From Anaerolineae bacterium (GTDB taxonomy: Bacteria; Chloroflexota; Anaerolineae; Aggregatilineales; J027): DNA of 50,380 nt. The DNA is taken from the NCBI GenBank assembly GCA_019913005.1, contig JAIOHL010000273.1:1-50380 (forward strand), written 5' to 3'. The notes below the pieces were generated by a model that made no database searches, was not told the origin of the DNA, and was given only the letters and a program-made list of their open reading frames with translations. The position numbers and the translations under genes were made by a program. This document shows, piece after piece, positions 14,783 to 23,113 of the stretch (its first letter is position 1; each line of letters starts with the position of its first letter).

Positions 14783-17542
14783 ATGCAAGGCTTAACATTT
14801 GACATCGCCGTAGAGCGCTTGCTTGATCTGCTGCCGCTGATAGGTATAACCGTCCTCGGAATTATTATTCTTGAGCCTGCACTCTACTTCTTACTCACTA
14901 AAGTTTTCAAAACGAAGTACGCACTGCCCTTTACATTGGTGGCTCCAGCAGTCATTGCATTGGCGATCTTTACGGTCTATCCTTTCATTTTCAACATTCA
15001 GTTAGCTTTTTCGGATTTGCGCCTCAAGACCATTTCCTGTTATATACCCGACGAGAATATTACCAATGCACCCTGTTCACTGGGGCAGGCGGCGCTCAAC
15101 GCAGATGTCAATATCAATCTGGATGAAATTCCGGTACGGGTCGAACCATCCGAAACAGCGGAGGTCGCTTTTACATTACAGAACGGCGAAGAAGTGCGTG
15201 TGACGGGGCGTTCCAAAGCAGTAGGGTATACGACCATAACGGGTTTTGCGACCACTGAAACGGGTACAGTCTGTAATCCATTGGACGCTGCTTGTGTTCA
15301 ACGTCAACGCGAGACCGAAGCTGCTCTCAAAGTCCAAGATGAGCGTGACTGGTGGGAAATCAAAACGTCCGATGGTGAGGTGGGTTGGATTCCAGACAGC
15401 ACCTTTTTTATGTCGGCAGGTGGAGACCTGTACGAAGAATCAGCGGCGGTTGGTGAGGTCATCGGAAGCGTGGCTTCAGGTGAACAAGTCCGCTTGGTCA
15501 AACGCGAAAGTGAGATGTGGTATCAAATCGAAACCGCTGATAGCACGGTTGGCTGGGTGACAGCGGAACCCCGTCAGGTCAATCTCTATATCCCGGCTGA
15601 GACTTTGACGCTCTATGATGACCAGAGCACTGAAAGTGAGCTTGTTGGCGAAATCAACCCCGCCCAAGAAGTCAATATGCTGCGCAATCAACCCCTCACT
15701 TGGTACGAAGTTGAGACACCCGAAGGCACAGCTTGGGTAAATGCGGAGCTAACTGTTACTGAGCTATATCATCCGTCGGAAGATATTCCACTTTTTAGCG
15801 AAGCCAACTATTTGTCGGAACAGGCCGTCACTCTCCCTGCCGATCAAAATGCGCGTATCGCTAGCCGCCAAACCGAAACGTGGTATGAGGTCAGTGATCT
15901 CGTCGGCCAACGTGGTTGGGTTAATATACAACCGGAGACTGTCGAGGCCTTCGAAATTTTAGAATCGCAGGACATCTTGAGCGCGGCTGAAGGTGAGGAT
16001 GTGGAGGTACTGGGCAGTGTTGAATCTGGTGAATTGGTGGTCAACCTCAGTAGCACAACGGTTGAGGACACCATCTGGTACTACATTCAGACCGATCAGA
16101 ATGTCAAAGGATGGATACAAGCGACCCCCGAAGCATTTACGGATATTGTGATCGTCCCAGACACCACCACCCTGATTGCCGATTTGGAGAGCAATCTGGT
16201 CGTTGCCACGCTACCCGGCGGTACACAGGTTGAAGAATTCGACACGGGTGAATTGACTTGGTATGAACTGCGCCTAGAAGATGGCACCTCTGGTTTCACC
16301 AATATCGAGCCAGAGAGTGTTATCGAACGTTATGCGGCCCCTACCGAAATCAACGCCTATGCCGCCTTTAACGATACTAGTGAAATCGTAACGGTCTTTG
16401 CCGAAGATACTGACCTGAATGTACTCGGTACCCAAGACGCCCCTTGGTATCAAGTCCAAACCCGTGACGAGGCTCGCTTGCTTGGATGGGTCAACGCTGA
16501 ACCCGCCGATGTGCGTTCAATTTTTACGAATTCTGAAGATGGCCCACTGCACACCGAACCCTCCCGTCTCTCTGAAACATTGGGTGAAGTCGGCAATGGT
16601 GTTACCGTTACCCCACAAGATGAAGAACAGCGCTATTGGCATCAAATCCGTACTGAAGCTGGCCTTGTAGGTTGGGTCGAAGCAGTGCCGGAACAGCGTG
16701 TGACCACTGACCGTGAAATTGTCCTCTACAGCTTGGAATATGGCTGGAACAATCTTAAACGGGTGTTTGTAGATGAAGACCCCGAAACAGGCGAAATTTT
16801 GGGCTGGGGGCGGTTGCTGCAAACCGAAAATTCAACCTTCCCACGCTTGATGCGAACCACGCTAATTTGGACATCCTTTAATGTCCTGTTCCATTTGTTT
16901 TTCGGCATGATTTTGGCGCTGATCCTCAATCAAAAAGACCTGAAATTTACAGGTATCTATCGTGCCATTATCATTCTGCCTTGGGCTATCCCACAGGTAA
17001 TTATCGCGCTGGCGTGGCGTGGGGAGTTCAACTTCCAGTTCGGTTTTGTCAACGCCCTTGTACAAGAACTCGGTTTTGAACCTGTCCAGTGGCTCTTTAG
17101 ACCTACCCCGGCACTGGTCGCGGTAACTTTTGTCAATATCTGGTTGGGCGTCCCCTTCTATTTGGTGACGCTGTTGGGTGGGCTGCAATCCATTGCGCCA
17201 GATTATTATGAAGCGGCCTCAATGGATGGGGCGAATGCTTTTGAACGTTTTAAGCATATCACGGTTCCACTCATCCGTCCGGTAGCGGTGCCCATCGTTA
17301 CGTTGGACGTGATATGGACTTTCAATAACTTCAATGTCATCTTTTTGATTACAGGGGGTGAACCAAACGAAAGCACCAATATTTTGGTGACGGCACTCTA
17401 CAACGCAGCGTTCGGCGCAAATGGGCAATTCCAACTCGGTTTTGCGGCGGCCTTCTCACTGGTGATTTTTGTCGTCCTCATATTGTTTGCTTCGGTCTGG
17501 ATCACTCAAAGCGGCGCATTGAAAGGAATCTATGAAAAATGA
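14783..17542 (+). CDS. MalF-type sugar permease with an eight-unit SH3b-like array in an extracellular loop
   Basis: Protein of 919 residues, about three times a normal permease. Two N-terminal membrane segments (about residues 13-38 and 52-78) are followed by roughly 570 extracytoplasmic residues, then the normal remainder of MalF with LPWAIPQVIIALAWRGEFN and the EAA loop YYEAASMDGANAFERFKHI. The insert sits where E. coli MalF has its P2 loop, which touches the maltose-binding protein. It contains eight SH3b-like units of about 62 residues, each with an aromatic W(W/Y/H) anchor (codons near 15350, 15518, 15701, 15881, 16076, 16259, 16445 and 16637) and most ending GWVxAEP. ATG 14783 is 6 nt after AGGGAA; a GTG at 14780 is the alternative. 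Confidence 0.9.
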   Translation: MQGLTFDIAVERLLDLLPLIGITVLGIIILEPALYFLLTKVFKTKYALPFTLVAPAVIALAIFTVYPFIFNIQLAFSDLRLKTISCYIPDENITNAPCSLGQAALNADVNINLDEIPVRVEPSETAEVAFTLQNGEEVRVTGRSKAVGYTTITGFATTETGTVCNPLDAACVQRQRETEAALKVQDERDWWEIKTSDGEVGWIPDSTFFMSAGGDLYEESAAVGEVIGSVASGEQVRLVKRESEMWYQIETADSTVGWVTAEPRQVNLYIPAETLTLYDDQSTESELVGEINPAQEVNMLRNQPLTWYEVETPEGTAWVNAELTVTELYHPSEDIPLFSEANYLSEQAVTLPADQNARIASRQTETWYEVSDLVGQRGWVNIQPETVEAFEILESQDILSAAEGEDVEVLGSVESGELVVNLSSTTVEDTIWYYIQTDQNVKGWIQATPEAFTDIVIVPDTTTLIADLESNLVVATLPGGTQVEEFDTGELTWYELRLEDGTSGFTNIEPESVIERYAAPTEINAYAAFNDTSEIVTVFAEDTDLNVLGTQDAPWYQVQTRDEARLLGWVNAEPADVRSIFTNSEDGPLHTEPSRLSETLGEVGNGVTVTPQDEEQRYWHQIRTEAGLVGWVEAVPEQRVTTDREIVLYSLEYGWNNLKRVFVDEDPETGEILGWGRLLQTENSTFPRLMRTTLIWTSFNVLFHLFFGMILALILNQKDLKFTGIYRAIIILPWAIPQVIIALAWRGEFNFQFGFVNALVQELGFEPVQWLFRPTPALVAVTFVNIWLGVPFYLVTLLGGLQSIAPDYYEAASMDGANAFERFKHITVPLIRPVAVPIVTLDVIWTFNNFNVIFLITGGEPNESTNILVTALYNAAFGANGQFQLGFAAAFSLVIFVVLILFASVWITQSGALKGIYEK
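15300..16700 (+). repeat. Eight tandem SH3b-coding repeats inside the permease gene
   Basis: Aromatic anchor codons recur every 168-195 bp, eight times. The protein-level unit runs: hydrophobic strand, a GE/GT turn, W(W/Y/H)xx and G(W/F)(V/I/T)xxxP. DNA identity between copies is low, so this is an old array and not a recent expansion or assembly artefact. Confidence 0.8.
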
Positions 17543-18540
17543 CCACCATATCGCAAGATTGGAAAAAACGCTTTTGGGAAACCCGCGAATTCGAAACACC
17601 CTCGATCCTGTGGTATCGGCGCGGGCGTGGAATTGGCAGCATCGTTGTCCTTATCTTGGGACTCGTGTTGGCGCTCATCAACAGTAATCTGTTTATAGCG
17701 GGTGGCGCTGTTTGGTTAGCGATTGCAGTGGCCTACCCAACGCATGGTTTCCTGATTTTCTACTGCATTCTCACGCTGTACCCCCTTTCACGTGTGGTGA
17801 CGATTTCACTGCGCCCTGCCCAAAATCTCCTTTCGACCTCGCTGGCGATCATTCCTGATGGCGCAAATTTAAATTCCTACCAAAACCTATTCGAAGATCA
17901 AGATTTTGGCTTGTGGGTGTGGAACAGCCTTATCATTACGGTTTCGGTGGCGCTGCTCGGTGTGGTAGTTGCTGCGACTAGTGCCTATGCCTTCTCGCGC
18001 TGGAAGTTCCCCGGACGTAATTTGGGCCTGTTCCTGCTGCTTTCCACGCAGATGATTCCCGCCGGGATGCTGTTGATTCCGATTTACATCATTGTCGCCC
18101 GCTTGAATCTGACGAACAATGTGTTGGGTTTGGCACTGGCCTATACCACCACCGCCATTCCATTATCCATCTGGATTTTGCGTGGCTACTATGACACGAT
18201 CCCTTTTGACCTCGAGGAAGCCGCGATGGTGGATGGTGCAACCCGTATGATGGCTTTCTGGCGGGTGATTCTGCCACTGTCTACCCCTGCGCTCGCCATT
18301 ATCTTTTTGTTCAACTTCCTCAGCGCATGGAATGAATACATGGTCGCCAATGTCATCCTCAAAGCGGAGGTTATGCAGACATGGCCGCTTGGGTTGAACT
18401 CGCTTATCCTTCAGTTTCAAACACAATGGGGGACGTTTGCGGCGGGTTCTGTACTCATCACCATTCCAGTGTTGATCTTGTTCCTCTATAGCTCCCGCTG
18501 GCTGGTTGGTGGCCTGACACTCGGCTCAGTAAAGGGCTAA
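17539..18540 (+). CDS. MalG-type sugar ABC transporter permease
   Basis: Protein of 333 residues, about 50 longer than usual because of an N-terminal extension with two additional hydrophobic stretches (SIVVLILGLVLALINSNLF and AVWLAIAVAYPTHGF) before the standard six-helix core. The EAA loop is LEEAAMVDGATRMMAFWRV then ILPLSTP. ATG overlaps the upstream stop codon (ATGA), so it is coupled to the SH3b permease. Extra helices in both permeases suggest they evolved as a pair. No ATPase gene is nearby. Confidence 0.9.
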   Translation: MTTISQDWKKRFWETREFETPSILWYRRGRGIGSIVVLILGLVLALINSNLFIAGGAVWLAIAVAYPTHGFLIFYCILTLYPLSRVVTISLRPAQNLLSTSLAIIPDGANLNSYQNLFEDQDFGLWVWNSLIITVSVALLGVVVAATSAYAFSRWKFPGRNLGLFLLLSTQMIPAGMLLIPIYIIVARLNLTNNVLGLALAYTTTAIPLSIWILRGYYDTIPFDLEEAAMVDGATRMMAFWRVILPLSTPALAIIFLFNFLSAWNEYMVANVILKAEVMQTWPLGLNSLILQFQTQWGTFAAGSVLITIPVLILFLYSSRWLVGGLTLGSVKG

Positions 18541-18566
18541 TTACTGCGCCTCTAGATCAAATATCC

Positions 18567-18599
18567 AAAGGGTAGTGACCTCAAAACCACTACCCTTTT
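18567..18599. terminator. Bidirectional terminator between the importer and GH13 genes
   Basis: AAAGGGTAGTG (18567-18577) pairs perfectly with CACTACCCTTT (18588-18598), an 11-bp stem with a 10-nt loop and T- or A-rich flanks. It serves the converging permease and alpha-glucosidase genes. Confidence 0.8.
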
Positions 18600-18606
18600 A
18601 TATTGC

Positions 18607-20286
18607 CTATTCTTGGATGCCGATATAGACCTCATAGGGATGAAGTTTGAACGCAGCCAAATGATCGGATTCACTGCTGCGTGCGTGAGTCGAGAAAATT
18701 GGGCGCACGGCCTGATTTTCAAGTTGCAGCGTGGTTGGTTGATTGGACATATTGAGGGCAACAAAGCAACTTTGCTGTGGGGTTTTGCGCCAGAACGATA
18801 ATACATCCTCGGTATCCAGCATCACGAGTTCCCCTTGACGCAGCGCTTCATAGGCTTGTCGCACTTGAATGAGACGGCGTAGATAATTCAGCGCCGAATC
18901 AGGATTTTCGCGCTGTTCTTCCACATTGATACCCTTTGTATAATTGGGATTGACGGGTAGCCATGTGGTGATATCGGCAGGCGAAAAACCAGCGTTAGGT
19001 GCGTTTCGCCACTGCATGGGAGTACGGCATTTGTCGCGCCCCATAATATTTGCAAAGGCCAGTGCTTTTTCGGACGAAAGCTGGCGTTTGAGCTGCAACA
19101 CTCCATAAATCCATACACCAAGATTGTCCTTAAACCATTCGATCTCCTGCATCAGATAATCGGCCATACCGATTTCTTCGCCATAATAAAATACGGGTGT
19201 CCCGCGTAGCAGTGTCACCATTGCCAGCGCAACCTGATGCCGACTGCGATCATCTCCATAAAAGGTGAATGAGCGCGTTATGTCATGATTGCCCACCGTG
19301 TTGCATTCCCATGCTCCATTCGGCAACAACTTGGCTCGGTCTGCCAATTTTTGCCGAATCTGGCTGGCCTGTAAATTTTCGTGCTTTTGGAAGCGCAGGA
19401 TGTCAAAATTAAACACCGAATGGAGTTCATTTGTGCCATTTCCATAGTAGCGTGGATCGTCGGTTTCACCCAGCAAAATGCGGTCATCATAGGTGTCAAT
19501 CAATTCACGCAGGGCTTTCATCAAGCCATGATTTTCCGGTAGATCATCTTGATAGCGAATTTTGGCGCGGAATTGCTTGGTTGTGTCTTCCGATACTCCC
19601 ATCGTCCAATTGAGGAACAATTCTTCGAGGCCTACATCTACATTGGCATCGGGTAGGTCGGGGTCTTCATAAATCGCGCCAATTGCGTCCAAGCGGAAGC
19701 CATCCACACCGCGATCCAGCCAGAAACGCACCTCATCAAACATGCTCTGTTTGACAGAGGGATTGCGCCAATTGAGATCGGGTTGCTCTTTGAAAAAATA
19801 GTGATAGTAGTATTGATCTAGCGTTTCATCATATTCCCACGCCGAACCGCCAAAAATAGACTCCCAGTCGTTGGGTGGCCCGCCATTTTTACCGTTCCGC
19901 CATACGTACCAGTCATGATAGGGGTTGTCTTTACTCAAACGCGACTGTTGAAACCATTCATGCTGATCGGAGGTGTGATTGAGAACCAAGTCGAGCAGCA
20001 CACGAATGCCTCTTTTATGTGCTTCTACGATCAGGCGATCAAAATCGGCCAGTGTGCCATAATCCGGGTCTATGTCATGATAATTCGAGATGTCATAACC
20101 AACATCGAATTGAGGGGAGGGGTAGAAGGGGGAGATCCAAATTACCGTGACTCCCAGCCATTGAAGATAGTCCAGTTTTTCAATAATACCAAGCAAATCG
20201 CCGATGCCATCACCATTCCCGTCTGCAAAAGAACGGGGGTAAACCTGATAGCACACAGCGTTTGTCCACCATTTGGGGGTTGTCAT
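18607..20286 (-). CDS. GH13 alpha-glucosidase (oligo-1,6-glucosidase/alpha-glucosidase group)
   Basis: Protein of 559 residues without a signal peptide, so cytoplasmic. The N-terminus WWTNAVCYQVYPRSFADGNG is characteristic of the alpha-glucosidase subfamilies of GH13. The four conserved regions are DLVLNHTS, GFRLDAIG (nucleophile Asp200), LLGETDD (acid/base Glu274) and VGNHDITRS (Asp335). Region II has Ala after the nucleophile, so alpha-1,4 versus alpha-1,6 preference cannot be read off. It probably hydrolyses the sugar brought in by the neighbouring convergent importer. AAAGG precedes the ATG by about 6 nt. Confidence 0.93.
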   Translation of the reverse strand: MTTPKWWTNAVCYQVYPRSFADGNGDGIGDLLGIIEKLDYLQWLGVTVIWISPFYPSPQFDVGYDISNYHDIDPDYGTLADFDRLIVEAHKRGIRVLLDLVLNHTSDQHEWFQQSRLSKDNPYHDWYVWRNGKNGGPPNDWESIFGGSAWEYDETLDQYYYHYFFKEQPDLNWRNPSVKQSMFDEVRFWLDRGVDGFRLDAIGAIYEDPDLPDANVDVGLEELFLNWTMGVSEDTTKQFRAKIRYQDDLPENHGLMKALRELIDTYDDRILLGETDDPRYYGNGTNELHSVFNFDILRFQKHENLQASQIRQKLADRAKLLPNGAWECNTVGNHDITRSFTFYGDDRSRHQVALAMVTLLRGTPVFYYGEEIGMADYLMQEIEWFKDNLGVWIYGVLQLKRQLSSEKALAFANIMGRDKCRTPMQWRNAPNAGFSPADITTWLPVNPNYTKGINVEEQRENPDSALNYLRRLIQVRQAYEALRQGELVMLDTEDVLSFWRKTPQQSCFVALNMSNQPTTLQLENQAVRPIFSTHARSSESDHLAAFKLHPYEVYIGIQE

Positions 20287-20425
20287 AATGGCCTTTCATT
20301 GGATTGAGTAGTTATTTCAATTGAGATGGAGTTGTCAGTTATTAGAAGGAACACTCTATTGTCTATACCGCAGGGTAAAGCTGGTCCTGAATCTTGTAGA
20401 TACTGTATCCTGTTTGGCGCTGGCC

Positions 20426-21526
20426 TTAAGTCCCCCTAGGCAACCACATGCGCAGGGTCGTGAGGCCGCTGGATTGGTCGGTGCTAATTTCAATCGTGCC
20501 GTTCATGCGTTGGAGGGCAAGATAACAAAATGGCATTCCCATTGCAACCGAACTGCGACTGCTTTGCATTCGGGCCTCATTCTGATATTCCAACTGAAAA
20601 AAGCGGTCTTGGTCATAAGGCGGCAGAACAGGCCGACCCGGATCAATAATCCGAATCGCTACCCCGTCATTTTCTGCTGCCGCTTCCAACACAATCATTT
20701 TCCCCGGCATACAAAATTTGAGCGATGTATCTAATGCGGCATTTAACACCCGACCTAGCAGTGCGCTGTCAGCCAAGACAGGGAGAATTTGATCGGCTGG
20801 GCGTACCTCTATGGTGATATTGTTATATTTACCCGCCTCACGAATATACTCGCCTGCATTTTCTAACAGCGGCAGAAGGCTGATAGACTCAATCGCCAAC
20901 GGTAGTTCATTCATATCCAGTCGAAAGACATCCAGCAAATCTTCGGTCAAAAAAGCCTGTCGCTGGGCCGCGAACAGTGAATGACGCATTAAGACGAGCA
21001 CTTCCGGCGGATAAGCGTCGGGGGTATCTTGAAGAATTTCCAATACCAGTTGGAGGCTACTGATTGTAATCCCCGAAGGATTGCGGAAATCATGGGTCAG
21101 CAAATCAACAATCCCGCTCATACGGCGTGCGGTGATGTGTAGAATTTCAATAGTATCCATTTTGGTGGAGTGGCCGCTTTGAATTACGGAACGAAGGCGT
21201 GTTTCGATTTCACGACTTTCGAGAGGGGGGCAAACAAAATCATCGGCCCCTGCCGCCAGAATCGTATCCATCGCCGCTTTATCTTTAGGGACAAGTGCGA
21301 CAATGGGTAGATAAGTGGTTAAAGGGTCATCGCGCAGGGCACGAATCGCTTCAAGCCCATTTTCAAGCGAAGTGGCGTCTACCAGAACCGCGTGCGGGCA
21401 ACGACGATGCGCCAGATCAATCAGGGTATTAGGCAGATGGGCCATCTCGAAATCAAAAAGCTCAGGATTAAGGGTATATTCTATGCTGGATGGCGAAGTG
21501 AAACCTAAAATTTTTATAGTATTCAT
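20426..21526 (-). CDS. Degenerate receiver-histidine kinase-like signalling protein
   Basis: Protein of 366 residues from the internal ATG at 21526, which leaves a 28-bp gap to the upstream cyclase; a longer frame from 21598 would overlap it. Residues about 1-120 resemble a receiver with the aspartate in AVLVDATS, but the N-terminal acidic pair is missing and the usual Lys-Pro is CPP. A DHp-like helix with THDFRNP keeps the phospho-accepting His. The ATPase part is eroded: the N-box is LNAALDTSLKF (second Asn replaced by Thr) and the G1 box is DPGRP. It may be a pseudokinase, phosphotransfer protein or phosphatase for the receiver-cyclase encoded just upstream. Confidence 0.75.
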   Translation of the reverse strand: MNTIKILGFTSPSSIEYTLNPELFDFEMAHLPNTLIDLAHRRCPHAVLVDATSLENGLEAIRALRDDPLTTYLPIVALVPKDKAAMDTILAAGADDFVCPPLESREIETRLRSVIQSGHSTKMDTIEILHITARRMSGIVDLLTHDFRNPSGITISSLQLVLEILQDTPDAYPPEVLVLMRHSLFAAQRQAFLTEDLLDVFRLDMNELPLAIESISLLPLLENAGEYIREAGKYNNITIEVRPADQILPVLADSALLGRVLNAALDTSLKFCMPGKMIVLEAAAENDGVAIRIIDPGRPVLPPYDQDRFFQLEYQNEARMQSSRSSVAMGMPFCYLALQRMNGTIEISTDQSSGLTTLRMWLPRGT

Positions 21527-21554
21527 TCCAGATAAGTGCCTTTTGAATAATTTG

Positions 21555-22592
21555 TTACCACAGACTTTGTACGAGATAAACGCGCACAGGTTCTTCACGT
21601 CCTCGGATATGGCGCAGACCAGCCTCCTCAGCCGCTATATAGGGCGCAACCAGTTGATAGGTCGCCTCGCTGATCATGATCTCGCCGCCCCGACTCATAC
21701 TTTGCAGGCGTTGAGCCAGATTGACATTATCGCCAACCGCCGTATAGTCCATTAAATCTCGACTCCCGATGTTGCCAACCACTGCTTGCCCACTGTTGAT
21801 CCCAAAATTAATGTTCATCCGCAGGTCGCCCGGAAAATACTGCTGAAATTCGACGAGGGCGTCGCGGATTTCAATGGCCGTCGTTACGGCTTTCAAGGCA
21901 TGGTTAGGGAGGTCAAGTGGGGCATTATAGAGCGCAAGGATGCCATCGCCTAAAAATTTATTGACCAAACCCCCATTACGCCGCACGATTTCCACCATCA
22001 GGCCATGATATTCATTGAGGATGTGCAGCAGTTCCACCGGGTCAAGCCGTTCGGATAGAGCGGTGAATCCCTCAAGGTCGGCAAACAAAATGGTGAGGTC
22101 ACGGATCGCCCCCCCTAATTGGGTGGATTCGGGATTTTGAATCAGCGTTTCTACGACATCAGGCGAGAGGAAACGTTCAAACGTTTTGCGGATGTGTTGG
22201 CGCTGCTGACGGATGCTATCGGTTTCAGCTTTGGTACGAAGGCGCGTATTAATGCGAGCCAGCAGTTCTCGCGGGCTAAAGGGCTTACTGAGATAATCGT
22301 CTGCCCCCAAACCCAACCCCTTAATGCGGCTGTCAAGATCGGATTGGGCGGTTAAGATAATGATAGGAATTTGGGCGGTATCCGGGTTTTTCCGCAGTTC
22401 AGCACACACCTCCCATCCGTCCATCACGGGCATATTAATATCCAATAACACAATATCCGGTAGATAATGGCGGGTTTTGGATAAGGCATCCGCACCATCT
22501 ACTGAAGCAATTGTGTCATACCCAGCCGCTGCCAAAACATCCAATATCATGTGGCGACTGTCTACGTTGTCTTCTGCGACCAGAACCTTCAT
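21555..22592 (-). CDS. Response regulator with class III adenylate cyclase output domain
   Basis: Protein of 345 residues. Residues 1-120 are a complete receiver (AEDN acidic pair, phospho-Asp in VLLDINMP, Lys in LSKPFSP). A helical linker leads to a class III cyclase from about residue 160: metal-binding Asp in LFADLEGFT and FLGDGILAL, the adenine-selecting Lys in NKFLGD and Asp in MDYTAVGD, and transition-state Asn and Arg in NVNLAQRL. All residues for ATP-specific catalysis are present, so it should make cAMP under phosphorelay control. It lies 13 bp after a stand-alone receiver gene. Confidence 0.9.
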   Translation of the reverse strand: MKVLVAEDNVDSRHMILDVLAAAGYDTIASVDGADALSKTRHYLPDIVLLDINMPVMDGWEVCAELRKNPDTAQIPIIILTAQSDLDSRIKGLGLGADDYLSKPFSPRELLARINTRLRTKAETDSIRQQRQHIRKTFERFLSPDVVETLIQNPESTQLGGAIRDLTILFADLEGFTALSERLDPVELLHILNEYHGLMVEIVRRNGGLVNKFLGDGILALYNAPLDLPNHALKAVTTAIEIRDALVEFQQYFPGDLRMNINFGINSGQAVVGNIGSRDLMDYTAVGDNVNLAQRLQSMSRGGEIMISEATYQLVAPYIAAEEAGLRHIRGREEPVRVYLVQSLW

Positions 22593-22605
22593 TCATGCCG
22601 CCCTG

Positions 22606-22971
22606 TTAGCCTAAAAATTTCTCCAATTTATCAGCCAGTTCACGGAAATCAATCGGTTTGCTGATGTAATCGTTGCAGCCTGCTTGAAGGGCTTTTTCGC
22701 GGTCACCGACCATCGCGTGAGCTGTCAGGGCAATGACAGGAATATGATTGAGGTTCGGATTAGCCTTGATCTGACCCGTCGCTGTCCAACCATCCATTTT
22801 GGGCAAAGATAAGTCCATCAAAATGAGATCGGGTATATCTGAGATTGCCGCTTGAACACCTGCTTCGCCATCTACGGCCACAATAACTTCATAATCGAGT
22901 GCCGTCAGCACATCGGTAATCAAAATGCGATTGTCAGGGTTATCCTCAACCACTAAAATCCGTTTTGCCAT
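22606..22971 (-). CDS. CheY-like single-domain response regulator
   Basis: Protein of 121 residues that is only a receiver: VVEDNPDN, phospho-Asp in LILMDLSLPKMDGW, the conserved Thr in ALTAHAM, and the Lys in YISKPID. ATG 22971 follows AGGAG at 8 nt; the longer frame to 23034 has no site. The sequence is of the DivK/multistep phosphorelay type. It probably shuttles phosphate between the hybrid kinases upstream and the receiver-cyclase immediately downstream. Confidence 0.9.
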   Translation of the reverse strand: MAKRILVVEDNPDNRILITDVLTALDYEVIVAVDGEAGVQAAISDIPDLILMDLSLPKMDGWTATGQIKANPNLNHIPVIALTAHAMVGDREKALQAGCNDYISKPIDFRELADKLEKFLG

Positions 22972-23050
22972 ACCTTGTCTCCTAAATTTGGGGAGGGTGT
23001 TTGGGCAATATGCTCTATTTCGAAATTCCCCCAAAGTTGTGTGAGAGATG

Positions 23051-23077
23051 ATTATACTATAAGAGAATTAACGCCAA
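23051..23077 (-). promoter_or_regulatory. Candidate promoter of the receiver-cyclase operon
   Basis: The minus strand has a perfect TATAAT (23056-23051) with TTGGCG (23077-23072) upstream at a short 15-nt spacing. It lies 80 bp before the CheY-like start and 37 bp after the end of the hybrid kinase gene. The kinase pair and the receiver-cyclase genes may therefore be separate transcripts. Confidence 0.45.
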
Positions 23078-23113
23078 CACAGGGAATTAACGGTACGTTT
23101 GTGCAAGTTTTCG

